NCBI GenBank assembly: GCA_021772295.1
Contig: JAJFMG010000194.1
Coordinates: forward strand, 1-9,953
Direction: 5' to 3'
Source of the DNA: Chlamydiota bacterium
GTDB lineage: Bacteria; Chlamydiota; Chlamydiia; Chlamydiales; Simkaniaceae
DNA length: 9,953 nucleotides
In this document: one piece after another, positions 1-6,650 of the stretch
Position numbering within the stretch: the stretch's first letter is position 1
How the letters are laid out: the number at the start of each line of letters is the position of its first letter
Notes under the pieces: model-generated
The model's input: the letters and a program-made list of their open reading frames with translations, nothing else
Databases searched by the model: none
What the model was told of the DNA's origin: nothing
Translations under genes and position numbers: made by a program

Positions 1-1
1 A

Positions 2-358
2 ATTATCTCTATGGAAGAGCTTGACGTTTCACTAGATGCTTCTTTTGCCCAAAATCTCTCAGAGCTTTTTTATCAAATTACAACCTTGCATTCTCAAATC
101 GTAGGCTCACATCTCGGCACTAAAATCAATTTAGCTAAAATGCAAGGCTTTTTCCAACTTATTCATTGCTATCCTGAAAACGAGCGTTCTCTTGCATTTT
201 ATCTCCAAGAATTTGCTGGCAAAAACTGGCTCCCATTCCCCTTTATAGAAATCCTAAAAAAACTCCATAAAGAATATGTCCTCAAAAAAGAAACATCCAC
301 TCTCTACACAATCGAAAAAATTCTACAAGAAATCATCGACACCAGCTTTCTAGAATAA
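2..358 (+). CDS. Hypothetical protein, C-terminal part (5' end outside window)
   Basis: The frame is open to the left edge of the window and ends with TAA at 356-358. The first ATG inside is at 11, but codons Ile-Ile-Ser precede it without a stop, and there is no ribosome binding site visible, so this is probably the tail of a longer gene. The visible 118 or so residues look soluble and mostly helical, with no membrane segment and no motif I recognise. The last third is rich in Lys, Glu and Leu (around KKLHKEYVLKK). It is followed by 282 non-coding bases before hisS, so it is probably in a separate transcription unit. In Chlamydia trachomatis I recall a sugar-phosphate transporter gene upstream of hisS; this fragment does not resemble one. 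Function unknown. Confidence 0.6.
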   Translation: MISMEELDVSLDASFAQNLSELFYQITTLHSQIVGSHLGTKINLAKMQGFFQLIHCYPENERSLAFYLQEFAGKNWLPFPFIEILKKLHKEYVLKKETSTLYTIEKILQEIIDTSFLE

Positions 359-419
359 TCGAAAATATCGGTAAAATACTTCCTTCTTGTAATAGCATCA
401 CTTATGCCATTAACATGAA

Positions 420-438
420 TCAATACAAGTCGTATTGA
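420..438. repeat. Small inverted repeat (7-bp stem, 5-nt loop)
   Basis: TCAATAC at 420-426 is perfectly complementary to GTATTGA at 432-438 across the loop AAGTC. No T-tract follows on either strand, so it is not a typical intrinsic terminator. It lies 62 bases after the stop of the first gene. Confidence 0.55.
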
Positions 439-518
439 AAGCCCATCTTCATTCTAGCGCCTCGGTGAAAAATGTAGGCATACCCCGTTCTACCAAAAAA
501 CTTTTTCATAACACCTCA

Positions 519-557
519 TTTTACACTAAAATCGTGTTTGCATGATTTAGTGTAAAA
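519..557. repeat. Long perfect inverted repeat upstream of hisS
   Basis: TTTTACACTAAA at 519-530 is perfectly complementary to TTTAGTGTAAAA at 546-557. With A531 bulged out, pairing continues for five more pairs (532-536 with 541-545, one of them G-U), leaving a four-base loop TTTG. The right arm runs into further A residues and there is no T-tract directly after it on the plus strand; on the minus strand the T-run precedes the stem. It is therefore better read as an operator palindrome or mRNA leader structure than as a standard terminator. It ends 83 bases before the hisS ATG. Confidence 0.6.
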
Positions 558-640
558 AAAAGACTTTTTCTCTGAAACTTTCCTCTTATATCAGATTGTG
601 ATACGCTTGCCTTCATTACAAAAAAAATACATGCACACCT

Positions 641-1954
641 ATGGAATACAAACTCCCCAAAGGAACCTTTGATATTGTTCCAAAGCCTTTAAAAGATGAA
701 AACAGCTGGAAATCTTCCTATAAATGGCAATATCTTGAAAAAATTTTTAAATCCCTTGCTTCCACTTTTCATTTCCAAGAAATACGGACACCTATTTTTG
801 AAAGTACTGACTTATTTATTCGATCATGCGGAGAAGAAACAGATATTGCTAGCAAGGAAATGTATACCTTTAAGGATCGAGGAAACCGCTCAATCTCACT
901 TAGGCCAGAGGGCACAGCCCCCATCATGAGAGCCTTTGGAGAAAACAAGCTCCAACTCACCATGCCCTTCTATAAGTATTATTACTTTGGCCCCTATTTT
1001 AGATATGATCGTCCACAAGCTGGAAGATTTCGTCAATTCCATCAATTGGGACTAGAATCCATTGGTGAAGATTCCCCCGAAAGAGACTATGAAATTTTAG
1101 AATTTATTTATCAGTTTTATCAAAAATTAAATCTTCGTGACATCAAAATTATCATTAATTCACTGGGTACTGACACCAAAGATTCTCAAAGTACTAAAGC
1201 GCGCTATATCATTGCACTAAAGGCATACCTCAAACCTCATTTGGAGATCCTATCAGATGATAGTCAGAAAAGGTTTGAACACAACCCCCTTCGCATTCTT
1301 GACACCAAAAATGAAATGGAACGAAAGCTTCTAAAAGAGGCTCCTTCCATCTTAGATTATCTCGATGAAACCGCCAAAAAAGAGTTTGATACACTTTGTT
1401 CCTATCTTACAAAAAACAATATTCCTTTTGAGATTTCACCGATGCTTGTTCGAGGCTTAGACTACTATGAAAAAACGGTATTTGAAATTACATCTTCAAC
1501 ACTTGGAGCTCAGAATTCGATTGGTGGTGGTGGAAGATTTAATTCTCTTCTGAAAAAAATCTCTGGTATAGATTTGCCAGCTGTTGGATTTGCAGCTGGA
1601 ATGGAGAGAATCCTACTTACTATGGAAAAGCAACATGCTCCTTTTCCAGAGCCTCAAGGCCCCTTTCTATTCTTTATCCCCCTTGGGGATAAAGAAAAAA
1701 AAGAGTGCCTTTCTATGCTTTCATCAATGAGAGCTGCCTCTATTCCATCTGAAATTTATTCCACAGGAAAGAAAATTCAAAAAGCCATGCAAATTGCAAA
1801 CGATGTTGGCGCATCTTATGTATGCATATTGGGAAGCAATGAAATGGAAAAAGGTCAAGTTACTTTAAAAAATTTATCAAGTCGCTCTGAAGAAGTCATT
1901 AACCAATCAGAACTACTTCAAACTATGCAAAACTATTGGGAAAGTAAAAAATAA
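641..1954 (+). CDS. hisS: Histidine--tRNA ligase (HisRS)
   Basis: This cytoplasmic class II aminoacyl-tRNA synthetase attaches histidine to tRNA-His using ATP. The 437 residues are close to the usual 420-430. The N-terminus LPKGTFDIVP (5-14) is typical of the family and fixes the ATG at 641, although no Shine-Dalgarno site precedes it. Motif 1 lies around residues 45-60, followed by the SLRPEGTAPIMRAF segment (86-99). Motif 2 with the HisRS-specific QAGRFRQFHQ is at 126-135. The histidine-binding motif LVRGLDYYEKTVFEI is at 269-283, with the conserved Arg at 271. GGGGRF is at 295-300 and motif 3 (VGFAAGMERILL) at 315-326. The remaining C-terminal 110 residues form the anticodon-binding domain. 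The usual GGRYD reads GGRFN here. aspS follows after one base, so the two form an operon, an arrangement also recalled from Chlamydia. Confidence 0.97.
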   Translation: MEYKLPKGTFDIVPKPLKDENSWKSSYKWQYLEKIFKSLASTFHFQEIRTPIFESTDLFIRSCGEETDIASKEMYTFKDRGNRSISLRPEGTAPIMRAFGENKLQLTMPFYKYYYFGPYFRYDRPQAGRFRQFHQLGLESIGEDSPERDYEILEFIYQFYQKLNLRDIKIIINSLGTDTKDSQSTKARYIIALKAYLKPHLEILSDDSQKRFEHNPLRILDTKNEMERKLLKEAPSILDYLDETAKKEFDTLCSYLTKNNIPFEISPMLVRGLDYYEKTVFEITSSTLGAQNSIGGGGRFNSLLKKISGIDLPAVGFAAGMERILLTMEKQHAPFPEPQGPFLFFIPLGDKEKKECLSMLSSMRAASIPSEIYSTGKKIQKAMQIANDVGASYVCILGSNEMEKGQVTLKNLSSRSEEVINQSELLQTMQNYWESKK

Positions 1955-1955
1955 A

Positions 1956-3743
1956 ATGCAAAACCTACGATCACACTACCTGCAAGAATTAAATAAATCT
2001 CATATCGGACAAAAAGTAAATCTTTCTGGTTGGGTCCACAGAAGAAGAGACCACGGGGGACTTATTTTTATTGATCTTCGCGATCGTTTTGGATTAACCC
2101 AGCTTGTATTTGATCCTGAAAAAAATGAAGCAGCGCATGCCTTAGCATCAAGCTTACGCTCCGAGTGGGTGATCCAAATAAGCGGTGAGGTAATCCCACG
2201 AAAAGAAGGAATGATTAACCCTAATCTTACAACGGGAGAAATCGAGATCAATGTGGAATTATTACATGTCCTATCTGCTTCAAAAACCCCTCCTTTTTCT
2301 ATTTGTGATGACAACACAACTACAAATGAAGACCTTCGTTTAAAGTATCGCTATCTAGATATGCGTAGAGGTAAAATTACAGACAATTTAGTGCTGCGCC
2401 ACAAAGTTATGCAAAAAATTCGAAACTTTTTCTCTGATGAAAACTTCATCGAAGTCACAACTCCTGTTCTTGGTAAGTCAACCCCAGAAGGCGCAAGAGA
2501 TTATCTTGTTCCTTCAAGAGTGTACCCTGGAAACTTTTTTGCACTCCCTCAGTCGCCTCAGATCTTTAAGCAGCTGTTAATGATTGGTGGACTTGATCGA
2601 TATTTTCAAATAGCACAATGCTTTCGAGATGAAGATATCAGATCAGATCGCCAGCCAGAATTTACACAACTAGATCTTGAAATGAGTTTTGGAAATCCAG
2701 AGTACTTGCAACAGCTTATTGAAACCTTTCTAAAGGAACTCCTTAAAGAAACAATCGATGTTTCGATTTCAGGCTCTTTTAAAAGACTCAGCTATAAGGA
2801 TTGTTTAGAAAGATATGGCTCTGATAAGCCAGACCTTCGTTTTGATATGCAGCTTACACGTATCGATAATATTGCAAGAGATTCAAGCTTTACAATTTTC
2901 AAAGAAATAGTCGAGAGTGGTGGGTGCGTAAAAGCAATCTGCGTCAAGGGTGGCACTGATATTTCTAGAAAGGAGATCGATCGATATACCGCCTTTGTTG
3001 CGCCATTTGGAGTAAAGGGGCTCGGCTATATGAAAATGCTTGATGGAAAGCTTACTTCTACAATTACGAAATTTTTCTCTGAAAAGCAACTCCAAGAAAT
3101 TGCAAAACAAACTAAGGCGCAAGATGGCGATCTTTTATTTTTTGCAGCAGAAAAAGAAAGTGTTGTCAACCAAGCATTAGATCACTTAAGAAGATTGCTT
3201 GCAAAAGAGAGAAATCTAATCAGGGAAGATCAATATGAATTTCTTTGGGTTACTGACTTCCCACTTTTTGAGTGGGACTTTGAAACAAATAGACCTTGCG
3301 CTGTGCATCACCTATTTACAGCTCCCCACCCAGATGATATTGATAAATTAGAGAGCAACCCTCTTGAAGTTCGTTCAGTTGCTTACGATATCGTATTAAA
3401 TGGGTATGAAATTGGAGGAGGGTCCCAAAGGATTCATAACCAAGAGTTACAAGAGAAAATCTTCAACCTTCTCAAACTCTCCAAAGATGATATTGAAAAT
3501 CGCTTTGGTTTTTTCAACGAAGCGCTAAAATATGGGTGCCCCCCTCATTTAGGAATTGCATTTGGAATTGACCGAATTATCATGTTACTTGCAAAAACAG
3601 ACAATATTCGAGATGTAATTGCATTTCCAAAAACGCAAAAGGCATCTGATCTTATGATGCATTGCCCAGCAGATGTAGATCCGAACCAGTTGAAAGATCT
3701 AAATATAATAACATCTCCAACTGAGATTCATTGGAATACTTAA
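1956..3743 (+). CDS. aspS: Aspartate--tRNA ligase, predicted non-discriminating (AspRS)
   Basis: Class II synthetase charging tRNA-Asp with aspartate, of the long bacterial type (595 residues). The N-terminal OB-fold anticodon-binding domain covers about 1-105 and includes HRRRDHGGLIFIDLRDR (28-44). The catalytic core begins near 125 (LRLKYRYLDMRRG). Motif 2 FRDEDIRSDRQPEFTQLD is at 223-240, the bacterial GAD insertion at roughly 285-410, GGGSQRIH at 487-494, and motif 3 GIAFGIDRIIMLL at 533-545. His33 and Gly85 match residues that mark non-discriminating AspRS, which also charges tRNA-Asn. This agrees with the known absence of AsnRS and use of GatCAB amidation in Chlamydiae. The ATG lies one base after the hisS stop, with GGGAAAG (1938-1944) as a distant ribosome binding site, so translational coupling is likely. 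Its stop overlaps that of the convergent nifU-like gene. Confidence 0.97.
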   Translation: MQNLRSHYLQELNKSHIGQKVNLSGWVHRRRDHGGLIFIDLRDRFGLTQLVFDPEKNEAAHALASSLRSEWVIQISGEVIPRKEGMINPNLTTGEIEINVELLHVLSASKTPPFSICDDNTTTNEDLRLKYRYLDMRRGKITDNLVLRHKVMQKIRNFFSDENFIEVTTPVLGKSTPEGARDYLVPSRVYPGNFFALPQSPQIFKQLLMIGGLDRYFQIAQCFRDEDIRSDRQPEFTQLDLEMSFGNPEYLQQLIETFLKELLKETIDVSISGSFKRLSYKDCLERYGSDKPDLRFDMQLTRIDNIARDSSFTIFKEIVESGGCVKAICVKGGTDISRKEIDRYTAFVAPFGVKGLGYMKMLDGKLTSTITKFFSEKQLQEIAKQTKAQDGDLLFFAAEKESVVNQALDHLRRLLAKERNLIREDQYEFLWVTDFPLFEWDFETNRPCAVHHLFTAPHPDDIDKLESNPLEVRSVAYDIVLNGYEIGGGSQRIHNQELQEKIFNLLKLSKDDIENRFGFFNEALKYGCPPHLGIAFGIDRIIMLLAKTDNIRDVIAFPKTQKASDLMMHCPADVDPNQLKDLNIITSPTEIHWNT

Positions 3744-4510
3744 AAATGCAAAAAGGATGCATCTGGGGTCACAGTAATACTTGGATGCACCTTTGTTTTA
3801 AGTATCTGCTCAATTGCATTTAGAGTAGAACCTGTAGAAGATGGACAAGTCGTGCATGCACCTTGGTATGCAATGACAACTTCCTTTCCATCTTTTAATT
3901 CGAGTACTTCAATACCGCCAGCATCAAGTTCGATATAAGGCTGAATCTCTTCCTTGATAATTCCCTTTATCAAAGTTATTTTTTCATCCAATGTAGATGA
4001 ATCCCAATTTGCTAAGAGAGCCTCATCAAAAGGCTTATCAAAACTTGGAACAGGAGGAGAATAGGAAGGGTCACTAATTGGAATATCAGTGCATTTTTCA
4101 AGTGCGTTAGAACATACTTCAATTAGCAAATTCAAAATAGGAAAATCAGATTCTTCAATTGCTTGTTCATATGGCAGATCTCTTGCTCTTTTTTCTAAAA
4201 GTTCAGCTGTTACCCTCATTGCCTGATCATAATTTTTTCGAACTATAAAATCACAAAACAAATCGCAAAGCCCAACAAGTACAGGTCCTCCAAATGCTTG
4301 GAATTTCACATCTGCAATAATGCCATCATCTTCATCTACCAAAATAGAAAGACAGATCTTATTTCCTTTTTCTCTATGTCCAACTGTTGCTATAGCAACA
4401 CGCATCCCAGCTCTTTTTATATTTGGATCCATATACCCAATATTCAAAGGAGAAACTGCTTTGTCGTGAATCTTATTCGAAAAAATATACTTAGATTGAT
4501 ATGGCTTCAT
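3740..4510 (-). CDS. NifU-like protein: degenerate IscU-type domain plus Nfu domain
   Basis: A 256-residue two-domain protein related to iron-sulfur cluster assembly factors. Residues about 20-140 resemble the IscU scaffold (VDEDDGIIADVKFQAFGG at 58-75 against the family's KVNDEGIIEDARFKTYGCG). By my alignment, two of the three cluster-ligand cysteines are replaced (Lys48 and Gly75), the conserved Asp is Asn50, and only the third is kept as Cys133. A Pro- and Asp-rich linker (about 141-170) leads to an Nfu domain (about 175-256) with LDAGG (196-200... region) and the intact GACTTCPSST, placing the CxxC at 219 and 222. It may therefore carry or transfer clusters through the Nfu domain rather than build them on the scaffold. 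It begins two bases after the nifS-like stop and has the Shine-Dalgarno site AAAGGA. It corresponds to the gene called nifU-related in Chlamydia trachomatis. Confidence 0.88.
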   Translation of the reverse strand: MKPYQSKYIFSNKIHDKAVSPLNIGYMDPNIKRAGMRVAIATVGHREKGNKICLSILVDEDDGIIADVKFQAFGGPVLVGLCDLFCDFIVRKNYDQAMRVTAELLEKRARDLPYEQAIEESDFPILNLLIEVCSNALEKCTDIPISDPSYSPPVPSFDKPFDEALLANWDSSTLDEKITLIKGIIKEEIQPYIELDAGGIEVLELKDGKEVVIAYQGACTTCPSSTGSTLNAIEQILKTKVHPSITVTPDASFLHF

Positions 4511-4512
4511 TT

Positions 4513-5664
4513 TTATCCTTTAAGCGGCATTATCATGTTTTTTATTTCGCTACAGATAGAGACTACTTCTCCAATCACTCTTTCAATTTCAGTATCTGTG
4601 GTGTCTTTTGACAACCCAAAACTTAAAGCGCAATTTGCAAGCTCTTTATTCTCAGTATTGTTTTTTAGAAAGGAGGTCATATTATCATCTAAAAAAACAT
4701 GAATGTTTTGTTTTACGAGTCGATAATGAAGATACTCAGAAGATACGCCAGGAAATGCAATACACGAAATATTAGACAGTCTCTCTGTTTCTTGAAATAT
4801 CACAGTAGCGTTATCAATTTGATCTTGGATACCACGTTCTAATCTATCTCGAAGTCGCGCAACTTCTGTATGTATAATGTCGCCACTATCTATCACTTCA
4901 TTGATCCCTTCTGCAAATCCAATCAAGCTTGGAATAGAAATGGAACTAATTGAATGAGGATCACTCTCATTAGACAATTCTCGCTTCTCTCTAAAAAAAA
5001 GAGCAGCTGGAGCACTTATTGCATGAAGAGTCTTTCCTGAAAAAGTCAGAAAATCAATGGCATAATCTTGCAGCCGAAAATAAAGCTTTCCAAGAACATC
5101 TGTGACATCCACATGAAGTAATACATCCTTTTCTTCACAAAAAGATACAAGTTCCCAAATCGGATGAATAACCCCCGTCACGTTTGAAGCAAACGAAGCA
5201 CTTATCAACGCTGTTCTTGGCCCCATATTTTCTTCTAAAATCTCAGGAGTGACTTGCCCCCGATCATTAAGTGGTAATTCTTTTACGATCACACCAAGGC
5301 TCTCTAGTTTCTTAGCAGATCTTTTTATTTCAGGGCTACTGTCTGGGAAAAGAAGAATTTGATTTTTACCACTGGTGATCATTTCCCCTGCATAAATATC
5401 AAAAAGCATTTTTCCAAAAATATCCCCTAAGGAGGAATCAAAGATTGCATGCATATCATCCTTTGCTCCCACAAAAGAATAAACTGTACTTATGGCATCT
5501 TTAACACTTCTTAAAGGCTCCTTCTGATCAAGCATCCAAGGGTCCATTCCTCTAAAATGTCTTTTATAAAAAGGTGTCATTGCACCAACTGTCGACGAAG
5601 AGGGTTTGGTAATTTTCATGCTATGCAGATAGATTGGATCTAATTCCAAGGCTGTTTCTCCCAC
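4513..5664 (-). CDS. NifS-like PLP-dependent protein lacking the desulfurase cysteine
   Basis: A full-length (383 residues) fold-type I PLP enzyme related to cysteine desulfurases (IscS/NifS), which normally take sulfur from cysteine for iron-sulfur assembly. Family landmarks include IYLHSMKITKPSS (11-23) at the position of IscS IYLDYSATTP, SFASNVTGVIHP (157-168, Asn161 contacting PLP), HVDVTDVLGK (184-193, PLP Asp186) and the PLP lysine Lys211 in FLTFSGKTLH. Several key residues are changed: the His before the lysine is Gly210, the Gln three residues after the Asp is Asp189, the TEH histidine is missing, and the catalytic loop SGSACTS reads LDDNMTS, placing Met329 where the active cysteine should be. 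It is therefore unlikely to be an ordinary desulfurase. The frame starts at GTG 5664, overlapping gpmA by 25 bases. A TTG at 5647-5649 has a better-spaced GGGAG and may be the real start. Confidence 0.85.
   Translation of the reverse strand: MGETALELDPIYLHSMKITKPSSSTVGAMTPFYKRHFRGMDPWMLDQKEPLRSVKDAISTVYSFVGAKDDMHAIFDSSLGDIFGKMLFDIYAGEMITSGKNQILLFPDSSPEIKRSAKKLESLGVIVKELPLNDRGQVTPEILEENMGPRTALISASFASNVTGVIHPIWELVSFCEEKDVLLHVDVTDVLGKLYFRLQDYAIDFLTFSGKTLHAISAPAALFFREKRELSNESDPHSISSISIPSLIGFAEGINEVIDSGDIIHTEVARLRDRLERGIQDQIDNATVIFQETERLSNISCIAFPGVSSEYLHYRLVKQNIHVFLDDNMTSFLKNNTENKELANCALSFGLSKDTTDTEIERVIGEVVSICSEIKNMIMPLKG
4516..4521 (-). promoter_or_regulatory. Ribosome binding site of the nifU-like gene
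   Basis: AAAGGA on the minus strand lies five bases before the ATG at 4508-4510, inside the last codons of the nifS-like gene. It supports the chosen start and translation coupled to the upstream gene. Confidence 0.6.
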
Positions 5665-6332
5665 TTCCCTTTTTCAAATGAGTAACAAATTGGCTGCCCT
5701 GTTGGAATTTCAAGCTTTAAAACTTCTTCTTTAGAAAGATTTTCTAGCTCCATCACAATGGAGCGAAGTGAATTTCCATGAGCTGAGATAAAGATGTTTT
5801 TTCCATCTTCTAAAAAGGGAACGATTTCCTTTTGAAAGTAGGGAATAGTGCGCTTAGCTGTCATTTCTAAGCTCTCACCATTTGGAGGTGCGACATCATA
5901 GCTCCTTCTCCAAATATGGACTTGCTCTTTTCCAAATTTAGCTCTTGTTTCATCTTTGTTACACCCCTGCAAATCTCCATACATCCTTTCATTAAGCTTA
6001 GAAGACACATATACAGGAATACACCCTTTAAGCACCTCATCGCTATGGATGGCGCTCCACGGATTCACATCTCCCTCTCTAGAAACTACAAAAGGTGTCT
6101 TATTGCTATGATGCTCTGACATGGCAATCATAGCCGTCAGCTGGGCCCTCATTAAAGAAGAAACAAAAATCGCATCTATTTCAATATCAGCAATTTTTTC
6201 TCCACCAAGTCTTGCCTCTTCCATTCCTTTCTTCGTAAGAGGAATATCTACCCATCCTGTAAAGATGTTTTTTTCATTCCACTCTGATTGGCCATGCCTC
6301 ATCAAAATAAGCAGAGTTTTGTCTTTTTTCAT
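5640..6332 (-). CDS. gpmA: 2,3-bisphosphoglycerate-dependent phosphoglycerate mutase
   Basis: Cytoplasmic glycolytic and gluconeogenic enzyme interconverting 3- and 2-phosphoglycerate through a phosphohistidine. The 230 residues match the dPGM family length. The phosphohistidine motif LMRHGQSEWN is at 10-19 (His13), followed by FTGWVDIPLTKKG (24-36). LNERMYGDLQG is at 113-123 with Glu115, WRRSYDVAPPNGESL at 141-155, and the second catalytic His at 185 in SAHGNSLR. All key residues are present. The ATG is supported by AAGGA eight bases upstream. It is the first gene of a minus-strand operon with the nifS-like and nifU-like genes; the same cluster is recalled from Chlamydia (pgm next to nifS and nifU). 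A candidate extended -10 lies directly upstream. Confidence 0.96.
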   Translation of the reverse strand: MKKDKTLLILMRHGQSEWNEKNIFTGWVDIPLTKKGMEEARLGGEKIADIEIDAIFVSSLMRAQLTAMIAMSEHHSNKTPFVVSREGDVNPWSAIHSDEVLKGCIPVYVSSKLNERMYGDLQGCNKDETRAKFGKEQVHIWRRSYDVAPPNGESLEMTAKRTIPYFQKEIVPFLEDGKNIFISAHGNSLRSIVMELENLSKEEVLKLEIPTGQPICYSFEKGKWEKQPWN

Positions 6333-6340
6333 AAATTTTT

Positions 6341-6345
6341 TCCTT
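6341..6345 (-). promoter_or_regulatory. Ribosome binding site of gpmA
   Basis: AAGGA on the minus strand, eight bases before the ATG at 6330-6332. This is a normal Shine-Dalgarno distance and decides the start in favour of MKKDKTLLILMRHG. Confidence 0.65.
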
Positions 6346-6354
6346 GCTACCCTT

Positions 6355-6363
6355 AGAATACCA
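6355..6363 (-). promoter_or_regulatory. Candidate extended -10 promoter of the gpmA operon
   Basis: On the minus strand TGGTATTCT has the TGn extension and a -10-like hexamer (TATTCT). No good -35 lies 16-18 bases upstream; TTAGAA is at about 19. Transcription would begin around 6348, giving a very short leader that still contains the ribosome binding site. Plausible but unproven. Confidence 0.3.
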
Positions 6364-6650
6364 CACTCTGTGAATATTCTTCTAATTTCTCATTTTAATC
6401 AAATTTTCCCTACGCATTAAAATATTTTCATGCATCTAAATTCACAAATTGACTTTACAAACAAACTAATAAAAACCTTTAATTTTGAATTTAATTTCTT
6501 ACATGCAAAAAAAACTCAATTTACAAATAAAGATCGCATTTCAAATTGGCTTGTATTGCGACTACTGCTTTGGGTAATAGAGGATGTGTTCAAGTTGTTT
6601 TATCCCAGGATATCTCATAAATTAGGTTTACTTTGTAGACTTGTAACTAT

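Larger units (their letters stand above)
359..640. other. Intergenic region upstream of hisS with two inverted repeats
   Basis: There is no convincing reading frame here. It holds a 7-bp hairpin at 420-438 and a long hairpin at 519-557, listed separately. A weak candidate -10 (TATATC, 587-592) lies about 50 bases before hisS, but no good -35 stands 16-18 bases upstream of it, so I do not list a promoter. No purine-rich ribosome binding site precedes the hisS ATG; the ten bases before it read ATGCACACCT. I looked for tRNA, T-box and riboswitch-like structure and saw none. Confidence 0.6.

Noticed and set aside
441..518. Possible tRNA or T-box-like leader upstream of hisS
   Set aside because: No cloverleaf, T-arm consensus or specifier/antiterminator elements could be found, and T-boxes are not expected in this phylum.
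586..592. Candidate -10 for hisS (TATATC/TTATAT)
   Set aside because: No acceptable -35 lies at 16-18 bases upstream, and such hexamers are frequent by chance in AT-rich DNA.
2000..2317. Open frame antisense to aspS
   Set aside because: It is opposite the conserved anticodon-binding domain of AspRS and shows no family resemblance.
4298..4702. Open frame on the plus strand antisense to the nifS-like/nifU-like junction
   Set aside because: It lies opposite two well-supported genes, has no Shine-Dalgarno site, and its composition is that of an antisense shadow.
4513..5664. Idea that the nifS-like gene is a pseudogene
   Set aside because: The frame is full length and uninterrupted, most PLP-site residues remain, and it is tightly packed with its neighbours, so altered function fits better than decay.
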